Positions 25,868-34,583 of a stretch of DNA of 64,000 bases are shown here, piece after piece (within the stretch, counting starts at the first letter, position 1; the number at the start of each line of letters is the position of its first letter). The translations under genes and the position numbers were made by a program. Source of the stretch: Hydrocarboniclastica marina (GTDB taxonomy: Bacteria > Pseudomonadota > Gammaproteobacteria > Pseudomonadales > Oleiphilaceae); NCBI RefSeq assembly GCF_004851605.1, contig NZ_CP031093.1, positions 1,240,001-1,304,000 on the forward strand, read 5' to 3'. The notes beneath the pieces were generated by a model that saw nothing but the letters and a program-made list of their open reading frames with translations, did no database searches and was not told the DNA's origin.

Positions 25868-26183
25868 GGGTCGGGTTGCTCCTGATTGAAGGTTCTGGTT
25901 TTAAGCTGCACGGGGATGCTATGCATTCGTAGGTCGTGCATTGAAGCGGTGCATACAGGCAAGCCGTGTTCCAGATTAATGCAATAGCTTTGCCCGCAAG
26001 GCGTTAAGCAGATCATGATGTGGCGCTGACCGCGCGGAGGAGGATAAAAAAGCCGTTAAGTGGTCCATAGCGGTGCATATTGATGTTGTGTGCACCAATG
26101 TGGCATGGCTAACCGAAGTGGAGGCGCTACCGGACTGGAGAGCCTTTTCCACCGACTGAACATGCCGGCAGCCAGGCGCTGCG
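25868..26183. other. Intergenic region with amtB control DNA
   Basis: About 315 bp upstream of amtB. The hexamer GTGCAT occurs several times (25937-25952 area and 26070s). I looked for a sigma-54 promoter of the TGGCAC-N5-TTGC type on the minus strand and did not find one. Confidence 0.35.
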
Positions 26184-27095
26184 TCACCAGGATAACTGGT
26201 CCTCAGGCAGGGTGAGGTCGATGATCGCCGGGCCGTTTTCGCTGTCCTGCCGGTCGAGCAATTCCCGTAGACGGACCTCCTCTTCCTGGAGCGGGCCTGA
26301 GCGGTCGACTATGATCTCCACCCGACGGTTTTCGGCCCGGTTCACCGGCGTGGTGTTGGGAAATCGGGGTTTTGTGTCCGCAAGCCCTGTGACCGCAAGC
26401 CGCTGGGGATCGACTTCGCCGCTGGCCAGCAGGACATTTGCTACCGCAGACGCGCGGGCCGCGGAGAGGTTCCAGTTGCTCTCAAACTGCTCTGTGCGAA
26501 TGGGGATGTTGTCAGTATGACCCTCGACGCTCAGCTTGCCCGGTATCCGGGCCAGCAGCTCAGCCATTTCCAACAGCAGGCCCTCCAACTCCCAGGTCAG
26601 CTTGGCGGAGCCTGAGGGGAAAGAGCCTTTTTCCTCGATCCTGATCTCAATGCGTTGCTGGTTCTGCTCCACCTCGATACGGCCGTCCTCGATCGCATCC
26701 TCCAGCAGCGAGCGTATCTGGGCGGCGGTGCTGTCCATCTGCGCTTTCAGCTCTGCCTGGATCTTCTCATCCTGTGCACTCCGCAAAGTCTCAAGTTCGG
26801 GCGCTTCTTCGGACTGGGTCTGGCGAACCTCATTGAGAAGCGTGGGCTCGGGCGGTGCCGGTGAAAACTGGTCGAAGACGGCGCTGGTGCCTTCGGGGGG
26901 CTCAAGGGCGATCACTTCCCGCTGCACGCCAAAAGCCTGGGACATTGCGCCGGCGATCTGTTTGAATTTCTGTGCATCAATTTCGGAGAACGAGAGCAAC
27001 AGCACAAAGAAGCACATCAACAGCGACATCAGATCCGCGAAGGTGACGACCCAAGCGGGAATGCCCGGTTTCTCCTCTTCCGGCAGCTCATCCAT
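26184..27095 (-). CDS. pomB: Flagellar stator subunit B (PomB/MotB)
   Basis: The ATG at 27095 gives 303 residues. A short cytoplasmic tail is followed by one membrane helix containing the proton/sodium-binding Asp (TFADLMSLLMCFF), then a periplasmic linker and a C-terminal OmpA-like peptidoglycan-binding domain (about 170-285: VEGHTDNIPI, LSAARASAVAN, NRRVEIIV). It anchors the stator to the cell wall. It starts 3 bp after the PomA stop codon. Confidence 0.93.
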   Translation of the reverse strand: MDELPEEEKPGIPAWVVTFADLMSLLMCFFVLLLSFSEIDAQKFKQIAGAMSQAFGVQREVIALEPPEGTSAVFDQFSPAPPEPTLLNEVRQTQSEEAPELETLRSAQDEKIQAELKAQMDSTAAQIRSLLEDAIEDGRIEVEQNQQRIEIRIEEKGSFPSGSAKLTWELEGLLLEMAELLARIPGKLSVEGHTDNIPIRTEQFESNWNLSAARASAVANVLLASGEVDPQRLAVTGLADTKPRFPNTTPVNRAENRRVEIIVDRSGPLQEEEVRLRELLDRQDSENGPAIIDLTLPEDQLSW

Positions 27096-27098
27096 CAA

Positions 27099-27875
27099 TC
27101 AGCCGCCCGCTGCCTGGGTGTCATTGGCTTTTTCCCGTTTTTCGGGGGGCAGATAGCTGCTCAGCATCTGCTCCATAACGCGGGGGTTGGTTCCTTCCTG
27201 AATGGCCACCAGCGCATCGGTATAGAGCGATTGCAGCCGGGCTTCCTCTGTCATCCTGAGGGAGAGCTTATCGGCGATAGGGCCGGCAATCATGGTCGCA
27301 ATCATGGCTCCGTAGAGTGTAGTCAGCAGGGCGACGGCCATGGCGGGTCCAATGGACTTCGGGTCTTCCATGTTGGACAGCATCTGCACCAGGCCAATCA
27401 GGGTGCCGATCATGCCCATGGCGGGCGCTACATCCGCCATGGCCGTAAATACCTTGGCGCCTGAACGGTTGTGGTCCAGGGTCATCAGCCGCTCTTTGGT
27501 CAGGAGCTGGCGGATAGTCTCACCGGCCTGGCCGTCTACCAGCATCTGGATGCCTTTTCCCAGAAACGGCGACTGCACCTCGCGTTGCTCCAGTCCCAGT
27601 ACGCCTTCCTTGCGGGCGATCTGTGCCACCTCCACCAGTTCCTCGATGCTCTCCTGAGTATCCGGCAGCTTGAACTTGAACGCCCGGGCGGCTGCCTTGA
27701 AGGCGCCCAGGAACTGCTTGAAGCTGAACTTCGACAGCACGACGAGCAAGGTCCCACCGATAACAATGAGAAGCGATGGCCCGTTGAGAAAGACGTCGGG
27801 TGCTGCCCCGAGAATGACTGCAGAGCTGATAAGCAGAAGGGCGCCGACGAGGCCGACTAGAGTGGCAAAATCCAC
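27099..27875 (-). CDS. pomA: Flagellar stator subunit A (PomA)
   Basis: A 258-residue protein with a GTG start that gives the MDFATLVGLVGA opening seen in PomA proteins. It has four membrane helices; the third and fourth contain FTAMADVAPAMGMIGTLIGLVQML and GPAMAVALLTTLYGAMIA, which are near-identical between PomA homologues. The resemblance is to PomA (sodium-driven Vibrio type) more than to E. coli MotA; the coupling ion is thus probably Na+, which is inference. It forms a stator operon with the downstream pomB. Confidence 0.92.
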   Translation of the reverse strand: MDFATLVGLVGALLLISSAVILGAAPDVFLNGPSLLIVIGGTLLVVLSKFSFKQFLGAFKAAARAFKFKLPDTQESIEELVEVAQIARKEGVLGLEQREVQSPFLGKGIQMLVDGQAGETIRQLLTKERLMTLDHNRSGAKVFTAMADVAPAMGMIGTLIGLVQMLSNMEDPKSIGPAMAVALLTTLYGAMIATMIAGPIADKLSLRMTEEARLQSLYTDALVAIQEGTNPRVMEQMLSSYLPPEKREKANDTQAAGG

Positions 27876-28292
27876 AGTAACACCATATTCCTGAGTTTAA
27901 GCTGTAAAAAAGCAGAGAAAGCTTGCCATCCTAACAGTCGCACGTCCCGAGTTCCCGGTTATTAGGGCCGAGTTCGAAGAGTACAGCCTGATAGTAATGA
28001 CTAACGCTCAGTACGGCAGCGGTATTTGTACTTTTTTTAACCTGAGTATTGTTTTACTCGATTGTTTCAAAGAATGCTCCGCCCCGGGCATTCATACTGG
28101 CTACTGGATAGCTATGCGACCATTTACTTATTCGAATCTATCGCGTGCCCTGTTATGGCGGCACTGCTATTCATCCCGAGCTTCTGTTTCTTCCGGCGGA
28201 GCCGACCATGATTGTCTATGGGCCAGGCGGATCTTGATGTCAGTAGATAAAGGGAAGCAAGACCAACTCATACTGAGTAAGAGCGCTTAACC
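27876..28292. other. Divergent promoter region, no gene seen
   Basis: About 415 bp between pomA (minus) and the gene at 28293 (plus). It must carry promoters for both. It is slightly AT-rich near 28000-28080. No clear boxes or repeats were identified. Confidence 0.35.
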
Positions 28293-29237
28293 ATGTCAGA
28301 CAAAAATAAAAGTCATGCGGACGGAAGCAAACCCGGCCCGATCACCATGGGCTATAAGAAGCGTGAGCGGATCAGCGTCGATGAGTGCATGGGCATGTAC
28401 GACCTGTTCGCCACGTACTACCGCAACGCGCCACTGGAAACCTTCCTCAAAGACCTTTCCAACAAGACAGGCGTGCATATTGCCAAGCGCAAGTCGGATG
28501 GCAAAGTAGTCGGGTTCTCGACGGCGACGCGGTTTGATATCGAGGTCGAAGGCCGTAAGGTCAAGATGCTGTTCAGCGGCGACACCGTCATGGCAAAGGA
28601 GTACTGGGGCAACTCTGCCTTTCCCAAGTCCTTTGCCAGGTGGATATTATCGGAGCGGCTACGCTACCCGTTCGCCGAACTTCACTGGTTCCTCATTTCC
28701 ATGGGCTATCGCACGTATCTCACCATGGCCAATAACTTCTACAACTATTATCCCAATATCGACGGCGATGATCCCTACCTCAAAAAAGTAGCAGCCGCTG
28801 CGAGCGAGGCATTGTTCCCGGGCAAGCTGGACCCGGAAACCATGTTGCTCGACTTTGGGGAGGACGCCTGCGCCCTCCAGGATTTTGTCACGCCGATCAC
28901 AGACAACGAACGCCTTGTGCCCAAAATTGCGTTTTTCGAGTCTCGCAATGCGGAATGGATGAACGGCAAGGAAATGGCCTGTATCGGCTCGCTGGATCAT
29001 ATGAGCTTCGTAAAGCTGCTGATTCTCGACGCACGTAAAACCTTGTTCAAGAAGGGTGCGCGCAAAGGCATGAAGCAACAGAGCTCTGCTGAAGCTCCGT
29101 CAGCCGCAGCGGGAAAGGCAGTGGTCCAGCAGGTGGTCGCTAAGCAGGCAGGAAGCAGGCAGGTAGCAACCAAACAGGCGGCGCCCGAAAAGACAGCCAA
29201 GAAGCAGGCAGTTACTGGACGGATAGCCGCTGAATAG
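28293..29237 (+). CDS. Unrecognised protein, possibly GNAT-like, with Lys/Ala/Gln tail
   Basis: A 314-residue cytoplasmic protein. Residues 20-240 form one alpha/beta domain. The order strand-turn-strand (KVVGFSTATRFDIEVEGRKVKMLFSGDTVM), then a Gly-containing turn and a helix, recalls an acyl-CoA N-acyltransferase, but the signature pyrophosphate loop is not clear, so this is only a suggestion. Residues 255-314 are a low-complexity tail of Lys, Gln and Ala (repeated KQA units), likely disordered and basic. The neighbours give no hint. Confidence 0.55.
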   Translation: MSDKNKSHADGSKPGPITMGYKKRERISVDECMGMYDLFATYYRNAPLETFLKDLSNKTGVHIAKRKSDGKVVGFSTATRFDIEVEGRKVKMLFSGDTVMAKEYWGNSAFPKSFARWILSERLRYPFAELHWFLISMGYRTYLTMANNFYNYYPNIDGDDPYLKKVAAAASEALFPGKLDPETMLLDFGEDACALQDFVTPITDNERLVPKIAFFESRNAEWMNGKEMACIGSLDHMSFVKLLILDARKTLFKKGARKGMKQQSSAEAPSAAAGKAVVQQVVAKQAGSRQVATKQAAPEKTAKKQAVTGRIAAE

Positions 29238-29302
29238 CGATCAACAGAGGGTCCGCTCTTAATCACTGGCGATAAACCGGGATACCCGGAAGTCACTCTC
29301 AT

Positions 29303-29334
29303 TCAACTGCAATCTGGCTCAACTGCAATCTGGT
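29303..29334. repeat. 16-bp tandem duplication
   Basis: Two adjacent copies of TCAACTGCAATCTGG followed by C or T, downstream of the gene at 28293 and about 85 bp from the end of bluB. Confidence 0.88.
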
Positions 29335-29419
29335 TCAAAGGGTAGGGGCGACGGGAAAGGCGGCCGCGAAAAGCTAAGGACAGCGTCTACCGAACTCCAG
29401 GCTTAACCGATTCTCATGT

Positions 29420-30136
29420 CTACAGCTCCGATTTGCCCTCGGCACCGATTGCCGCCAAAAGTTCTGCGTTGTCCAGCGGACGGCCCCAGATATTGCCATG
29501 AATCAGCTCCTCCAGAGGCAATCGCGAGCGCCAGCCTTTGGACTGTAATTCAGGCTGCTCCAGGAATTCGCTGACATAACCCATGCACAAGTATGCAAGG
29601 GGATAGACTTCGTCAGGGAGCTTCAGGGTTTCGGCCAGCTGTTGCTGGTCCAGAATACTGACCCAGCCCACGCCAATGCCCTCAGCCCTGGCAGCCAGCC
29701 AGAGGTTCTGCACCGCCAGGCAGGTGCTGAACAGGTCGGTCTCAACAATGGAATTACGGCCCAGTACATGGGTGCCGCCCCGGCTTCGGTCGCAGGTGAT
29801 GCAGAGGTTAAGCGGGCTTTCGAGAATGCCCTGGAGTTTCAGCGAACGGTAGCGGGTGCCCTTGTCGCCGGGGTAGTTCTCGGCGGCTTTGCGGTTTTCC
29901 TGCTCGAAGATACCGAGCACGGACCTGCGTACCTCAAGACTATCGATCACAAGGAAATCCCAGGGCTGCATGAACCCGACCGAAGGCGCGTGGTGGGCAG
30001 CGTTGAGTAAGCGGGCCAGCACATCCGCCGGGATCGGGTCAGGCAGGAACTGGGAGCGCACATCCCGACGCTCGTAAATGGCTCTGTACAGGCCTCTCGT
30101 TTCTTCCGCCGTAAACGGGCGGTTATTGTCATTCAT
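29420..30136 (-). CDS. bluB: 5,6-dimethylbenzimidazole synthase
   Basis: A 238-residue flavoenzyme of the nitroreductase fold with an AAGGAAA ribosome site. BluB converts reduced FMN and oxygen to 5,6-dimethylbenzimidazole, the lower ligand of vitamin B12. Visible marks are IYERRDVRSQFLPDPIP, LNAAHHAPSVGFMQPWDF, KGTRYRSLKLQGILE, the GIGVGWVSIL block and YLCMGYVSEF. No other cobalamin genes and no obvious cobalamin riboswitch lie next to it. Confidence 0.93.
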   Translation of the reverse strand: MNDNNRPFTAEETRGLYRAIYERRDVRSQFLPDPIPADVLARLLNAAHHAPSVGFMQPWDFLVIDSLEVRRSVLGIFEQENRKAAENYPGDKGTRYRSLKLQGILESPLNLCITCDRSRGGTHVLGRNSIVETDLFSTCLAVQNLWLAARAEGIGVGWVSILDQQQLAETLKLPDEVYPLAYLCMGYVSEFLEQPELQSKGWRSRLPLEELIHGNIWGRPLDNAELLAAIGAEGKSEL

Positions 30137-30269
30137 TTGACGTTTCCTTGGACGAACAGGCGAAGGCGGGACACCATCCTTTTTACAGGACGCCTTTCTG
30201 GACAGCGCTTGCGCTGGCTCGACATGGTTATCTAACTAAAAGTGGGGCAGCGCGGACCCTGGTTGAAGC

Positions 30270-31169
30270 CTAAGGCCGTCCGGCATGGGGTACCTCTACC
30301 TCGCATGTTAGCAGCTCCGCTTCCGCGGCTGCGCTGCGGTGCCGGGGGCTGGAGTCCGGAGCGCAGCAGAGGAGCAGGGTGCGCCCGTTATCACCGCCGA
30401 GCATGCAGGCGAAAATGCCTAGTCCTTGGGGTGCTTTTACTTGGTCAACAATGCCGCCGCCTGGGGCTACGCGTATACAACGCTGACCGACTGCGTCCGC
30501 CACCCATATAAAGCCTTCCGCATCCAGGCAACAGCCGTCGGGTGCTACCTTGATCTGCTGCACCATCTCTGCCCGCGGACCCGGGGCGGGCCTTTGGCCA
30601 AAGGTAGCCCAGGGTCGTCTGTCGGTCAGGCGTCCGTCCCTCTCGATCGTGAAAGCGGTCAGGCAGTTGCCGAAGGTTTCGCCGACGATCAGTGTGCCGC
30701 CGTCGGGTGTGATAACGCTGCCATTGGGAAAGTAGAGGTCCTCGGCGGCCACCACGGCGGTACCGTCCGGGTCTACCCTGACCAGCGCCGCTGGACGGAG
30801 AGCGTCCTTGCCGGCCAGATCACAGCCAAAGTTGCCGACCCAGGCCCGCCCCTGGCTGTCCACGACCATGTCATTGGCCCAGCCGGTGGCGTGCACGGAC
30901 AGGTCCGCATGGGTTTCAGTGCGACCGTCCGGCCAGCGTCGAAGCACCTTGTGATCGCGCATGGATACCACGAGTAAAGAGCCATCAGGCATCCAGCCCA
31001 GGCCGGAGGGCTGCTCATTAACGGTCAGGACTCGTTCGGCGCTCCCGTCTGTCGTGATTGCCCAGACAGTGTGGCTGTAGAAATCAGAAGCCCACCAGCG
31101 CCCGTCATGCCAGCGCGGCCCTTCAAAAAAGTGACCCTTGGTGAAAAGCGACTGTAGGTGTCCGGTCAT
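30270..31169 (-). CDS. SMP-30/gluconolactonase/LRE family protein
   Basis: A 299-residue six-bladed beta-propeller. It opens with the characteristic FFEGPRWHDGRWWASDF metal-binding Glu block, then GLGWMPDGSLLVVS, ANDMVVDSQGRAWVGNFG with the metal Asn, FPNGSVITPDGGTL, and the ADAVGQRCIRV block. Family members hydrolyse lactones or are drug- and sugar-acid-related esterases; the substrate here is unknown. AGGGGA lies 8 bp before the ATG. Confidence 0.9.
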   Translation of the reverse strand: MTGHLQSLFTKGHFFEGPRWHDGRWWASDFYSHTVWAITTDGSAERVLTVNEQPSGLGWMPDGSLLVVSMRDHKVLRRWPDGRTETHADLSVHATGWANDMVVDSQGRAWVGNFGCDLAGKDALRPAALVRVDPDGTAVVAAEDLYFPNGSVITPDGGTLIVGETFGNCLTAFTIERDGRLTDRRPWATFGQRPAPGPRAEMVQQIKVAPDGCCLDAEGFIWVADAVGQRCIRVAPGGGIVDQVKAPQGLGIFACMLGGDNGRTLLLCCAPDSSPRHRSAAAEAELLTCEVEVPHAGRP

Positions 31170-31278
31170 TGAGCGCGTCCCCTTGTGTATTGGCAGGGCG
31201 CCAGCTTAACGACATGCCGGACCTTAGCAAACCGCTTTTGCGCGGTTGCCGGGTGCCGGTTCTGCCCCGACTGCTTAG

Positions 31279-31488
31279 GAACCAGCTTCAGCTATTCGGG
31301 CTGGCGGCTTCTACCTTAAATACCGCCTCATCAATGCCCGGGCCGAGTACTGGATCAGGATAGGCATGCTTGCCGAGGCCAACCCGGGCATGACCTTTCG
31401 GCAGATTGTGAGTGAACAGCTGAACCATGCCGGTGTCGACATCAGGAAGATTGCCGGCGTCTGCGGTGAAGCTGCAAACCGCGGATAA
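31279..31488 (+). pseudogene. Possible 3' remnant of a gene
   Basis: An open stretch without a good start encodes a well-formed protein tail: GGFYLKYRLINARAEYW, then a helix ending MLAEANPG, MTFRQIVSEQLNHAG and VDIRKIAG before TAA. The composition looks like real protein, whereas the region upstream is interrupted by a stop at 31276. It may be the surviving end of a deleted or frameshifted gene. I cannot name the family. Confidence 0.3.
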
Positions 31489-31674
31489 GATGCAGGTCTC
31501 CAGCTGCGGATGGGTATGAAGACCTCACACTGCGGGAGGAGACGCGGCGCTAACGGGGAAGGGCTCAGCGCTGGGTCATGATGGCCTGCAGCGGCGATCC
31601 TGCCAGATTTGCAACGCGCTGTCGCTGCGGTTCAGTATGGTTGCGTTACGGTATGATTGCGGATCAATATATTT

Positions 31675-31720
31675 GGTCGGTCGGTCGGTCGGTCGGTCGG
31701 TCGGTCGGTCGGTCGGTCGG
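31675..31720 (+). repeat. GGTC tetranucleotide tandem repeat (11.5 units)
   Basis: Forty-six bases of perfect GGTC repeats end 45 bp before the ATG at 31766. Just upstream is a possible -10 box TATGAT (31651-31656). A stop codon at 31748-31750 separates the repeat from the downstream frame, so changes in unit number cannot switch the gene translationally but could change promoter or leader spacing. Confidence 0.97.
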
Positions 31721-31765
31721 CGGCGCTCGCACGCAAAGAATAACAAATAACAGACGGGACAAATC

Positions 31766-32338
31766 ATGGCACAGGTAAGCGCAATCCCGGCGGAGGGCTT
31801 GCGGCGACTCTCCACGGAACAACTGCTGGTGGTGTTTGGCGGGATGGAAGCTCCGGCTATGGAAGAGATGGACGGTGAGTACGCAGCTGAATTGCTGCGG
31901 CAGCCCAGTTTATTTGCCGCGATCTCAGGCGCGGTTTCAGTGTCGAACCCGCTCATGCCCTGGCTGTGCAAGGCCTTCAGGCCGGTAGATGCGGGGACCG
32001 GGCGAGGCTATAACACATTCCGGATTTTCGGTCGTGTTGTGCAGCGTTATCCCATGCAGACGTTGATCGCACCGTCCCGATTCGACGGCAAGCCGGCTTA
32101 TCAGCTGGTCTATCGGGCCTATCAGTCACTGTGCGGCGACATTCATATGGTAGACGAAGTGCGGCGTGCTGCGCCGGGCGTCTATCTGGGCATTGGAACC
32201 TGGGGCTACACCGAACGCCAGCGCCAGGTTCCTCTTCCGTTTATGCTCGAAGGGCCTAAAGCCCGGTACCGTGGTGACGTAGGCCGCCGACGGGCAGGGT
32301 TTGTGGTCAACCAGGAGCTGAAAAAAACAGCATACTGA
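31766..32338 (+). CDS. Unrecognised 190-residue protein
   Basis: A soluble protein without signal peptide or membrane segment. The N-terminal 50 residues are helical (RRLSTEQLLVVFGGMEAP). The middle and C-terminal part are beta-rich, with FRIFGRVVQRYPMQTL, a YQLVYRAYQS strand pair and YLGIGTWGYTERQR, which could be a small barrel or lipid-binding fold. No family is recognised. It ends 4 bp from the convergent methyltransferase gene. It lies downstream of the GGTC tract, so its expression may vary between cells. Confidence 0.6.
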   Translation: MAQVSAIPAEGLRRLSTEQLLVVFGGMEAPAMEEMDGEYAAELLRQPSLFAAISGAVSVSNPLMPWLCKAFRPVDAGTGRGYNTFRIFGRVVQRYPMQTLIAPSRFDGKPAYQLVYRAYQSLCGDIHMVDEVRRAAPGVYLGIGTWGYTERQRQVPLPFMLEGPKARYRGDVGRRRAGFVVNQELKKTAY

Positions 32339-32342
32339 GCCG

Positions 32343-33011
32343 TCAGCCATCCTTTCTCGCTGAGAATAGCGCGACCTCTCCCCGCACTTGCAGCTGAACC
32401 TCTGAAAAGCGCTTGCTGAGCTCCTCACGGAGGGCCGTTTCGGTGTCATGCTTGTTCGAAAATATTCCCTTCCTGTTATAGAAGCCCATGAGTGCCCGGG
32501 CTAACAGATTGGGTCTGTTTCCGGCCCCAAGCACCGTCGAGCCGAATAGAACAGCACCGTCGTTCATAATCTCCCTGCAGTGATCGAACACGCGGCCTGT
32601 GTACCCGAATGAGCCAGGCAAACAGTGCAGGAGAAAATTCATACCGACGGAGTCAAATTTACGGCCCCCGACGGACATGTCTTCAAGCACGTTGCGACGG
32701 TAGAGCTCCGGCGAATAGCGTGAAACGCGTCGGGCGGTGAAGTTCAGCGAGTCCTCGTTCAAGTCCATCAAGGCCAGCCGGGGTGCGTCGGAGGGGAAGC
32801 GGCAATGGTCAAGAAAGTAGCCACTGCCGACACCCACATCCAGATGATTATCGCTTACCAGCGTGTTGTACTGCTCCAGCATCTGGCTGGCCTTGCACTG
32901 CCACAGCCAGCGACAGGTCGCACCCAATACCAGAGCGTCATACGCCGCGAGGGTGAGTTTTCCGTAGACATCCTGCCCTGCTGAAACCTGCTTGCGTGTT
33001 ATGTTTTCCAT
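32343..33011 (-). CDS. Class I SAM-dependent methyltransferase
   Basis: A 222-residue Rossmann-type methyltransferase. Motif I is LDVGVGSGYFLDH and the acidic ribose-binding position is LALMDLNEDSL. Motif IV-like KFDSVGMNFLLHCLPG and the later FGSTVLG strand follow. The N-terminal part (KLTLAAYDALVLG) resembles small-molecule methyltransferases of the ubiquinone/lipid type. The substrate is unknown. Confidence 0.87.
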   Translation of the reverse strand: MENITRKQVSAGQDVYGKLTLAAYDALVLGATCRWLWQCKASQMLEQYNTLVSDNHLDVGVGSGYFLDHCRFPSDAPRLALMDLNEDSLNFTARRVSRYSPELYRRNVLEDMSVGGRKFDSVGMNFLLHCLPGSFGYTGRVFDHCREIMNDGAVLFGSTVLGAGNRPNLLARALMGFYNRKGIFSNKHDTETALREELSKRFSEVQLQVRGEVALFSARKDG

Positions 33012-33227
33012 CGGGCTCTTGGTTCCTGTTTTCTGCGATGCTCCGGCGCACTGTCGGACTGCGGTGCGATCGCTCGTGGGGAAGTATCAGTAAGGGTTAT
33101 GGTCCCTCAAAAACATAGTGGTGCATATAGTTGTATATGCGCTCCTGTGTGAAGGAATTCTCATTCTCCGGATCGATGTGTTGAGCGCCCGCGCCCGGCT
33201 GGGCCCGATGCGGGAACCAAAGCCGGT

Positions 33228-34433
33228 TCAGTTGTTCGGCTCCAGGTACTCACGCTCGAACATTTCAGGCAGGAAGTACTGCAGGAACTGCATTTCCTGT
33301 AAGGCATGTTTGCCCAACTGCCTGGAAAATCCCGGCATTAACAGGTCGAAGAACGATGGGATCGTAAACGTCGACCGCATCAGGATGCCGTCACCCGCCG
33401 CGTTGGCTTGATACTCGTGGATAAGCGTCTGGGGCAGAATGTTCTTCAGCACCGCCAGATCGGTCGACGCGTAGAGCCAATGATCATACTCGACGCGATC
33501 TTCCACGAGCATAGGGTCAAGCCATGTGATCAGGAGCTGCGCGTCGTAACGGCCGAGAGACTCATCCACTTTCTGAACCGCTCCAGGACTGTAGGCGAGG
33601 CGATCAGCATAGGCCGGTGGAACGACCCACTCAAAACTCGTATGGGCGACGGGATGCCAGAGCTTGTAGCGGGCGGTCGTGTCTATGTTGTCCCACCACC
33701 AGTCGACCATCTCGGGCATCAGTCCCTTGATCTCCTGGTCGACGACAATTGTCTTCTTCCAGAGTCCCTGCCAACTGACGCGGAATGACCCACGGGACTC
33801 AAGCTCCGCGACGACAAACTCCTGCCTGAACAGCTCCGGCAGAAAGTCCGGTAAGTTCTGCATTTTGTTTCGGATATGCTGTTCGAGCGCAACGGTGTAG
33901 CCGGGATAAGCCGCCTCAACCACGTCTGGTAGCAGGACGGTTGTTTCCATAACAACGCCGTCAAGGTCTTCGTTATAGGCGTATTCATGGATCAGCCAAC
34001 CATTGCCCGGTCGGGAGATATCGGTAAGCCCGTCGAATTCGAGTTCGGCTACCAATGTATGCGCGTCAGCGTTATCGACGGGCCAGAGGTCGGGGCTCCG
34101 CCAGGTGACCGTCGTGGTGACAGGAAAGCCGCCAAGGTAAGTGGTTATGCGCTGTGTCGTGCCTACAGAGTAGGTCAGGTTGTTGGGCGCGGCAGGGGGC
34201 TCCAGTAAGCGAAAGTCCAGATGTTCTCCGGGCGCCCACCGCTGGAACCGCTCTTCGGTGCGGATGTTGTCCCACCACCAGTCAAGCATTTGCGGCACGA
34301 TGCCGATAACTTCCTGATTTACAGACAGGGAGTTTTCGTACTGTCCAGGTGTTGGCGCGGCGTGTGCCGCCGCGGCGAACGCCGCAGAGAAAAGCACTGC
34401 TTTGCATAAACGGGCAAGGCTGAGAAGGCGCAT
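33228..34433 (-). CDS. Exported protein with two DAPG-hydrolase-like (PhlG) domains
   Basis: The ATG at 34433, with AAGGAG 8 bp upstream, gives 401 residues. A signal peptide (residues 1-20, ending AAAHA) is followed by two similar domains of about 185 residues. Each begins with a WWWDNI motif (QMLDWWWDNIRTEERFQRW and EMVDWWWDNIDTTARYKLW), followed by a His-containing segment (PGEHLDF, PVAHTSF), and each ends in a LPELF/LPEMF helix. This is the pattern of the DAPG hydrolase PhlG family, which cleaves a C-C bond in acylphloroglucinols and needs zinc ligands of this type. Cytoplasmic PhlG is a single domain; export and duplication are unusual. A TetR gene with a palindromic site lies divergently upstream. 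A xenobiotic or polyketide substrate is inferred. Confidence 0.75.
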   Translation of the reverse strand: MRLLSLARLCKAVLFSAAFAAAAHAAPTPGQYENSLSVNQEVIGIVPQMLDWWWDNIRTEERFQRWAPGEHLDFRLLEPPAAPNNLTYSVGTTQRITTYLGGFPVTTTVTWRSPDLWPVDNADAHTLVAELEFDGLTDISRPGNGWLIHEYAYNEDLDGVVMETTVLLPDVVEAAYPGYTVALEQHIRNKMQNLPDFLPELFRQEFVVAELESRGSFRVSWQGLWKKTIVVDQEIKGLMPEMVDWWWDNIDTTARYKLWHPVAHTSFEWVVPPAYADRLAYSPGAVQKVDESLGRYDAQLLITWLDPMLVEDRVEYDHWLYASTDLAVLKNILPQTLIHEYQANAAGDGILMRSTFTIPSFFDLLMPGFSRQLGKHALQEMQFLQYFLPEMFEREYLEPNN

Positions 34434-34459
34434 CGGTTGCACTCCTTGGGTTATTTTTA

Positions 34460-34485
34460 TTTAGCTATCCATTTGGATAGCTAAA
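34460..34485. promoter_or_regulatory. Perfect 26-bp palindromic operator between PhlG-like and TetR genes
   Basis: The half site TTTAGCTATCCA and its exact complement are separated by TT. It starts 27 bp upstream of the hydrolase start codon and 98 bp from the TetR start. Length, symmetry and position are those of a TetR-family dimer operator. Confidence 0.85.
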
Positions 34486-34583
34486 AGAGAGTGCCAACTT
34501 TCCCGGTAGACGTCAACCAAGATGCCTCCGCTCGCGGGATCCATTACCATACGCCTCGATTGCAAGTGGGCCAGAGAGGACTT

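Noticed and set aside
25868-26183. A sigma-54 promoter for amtB
   Set aside because: I found no GG and GC pair with correct spacing in a TGGCAC-N5-TTGC context on the minus strand.
29420-30269. A cobalamin riboswitch upstream of bluB
   Set aside because: The 100-130 bp between bluB and the next gene is too short, and I saw no B12-box-like sequence.
31578-31778. An ORF reading through the GGTC tract (repeated Ser-Val-Gly-Arg) as a phase-variable protein
   Set aside because: It is short, has no ribosome site, and is not in a position to be joined to the downstream gene, which is preceded by an in-frame stop.
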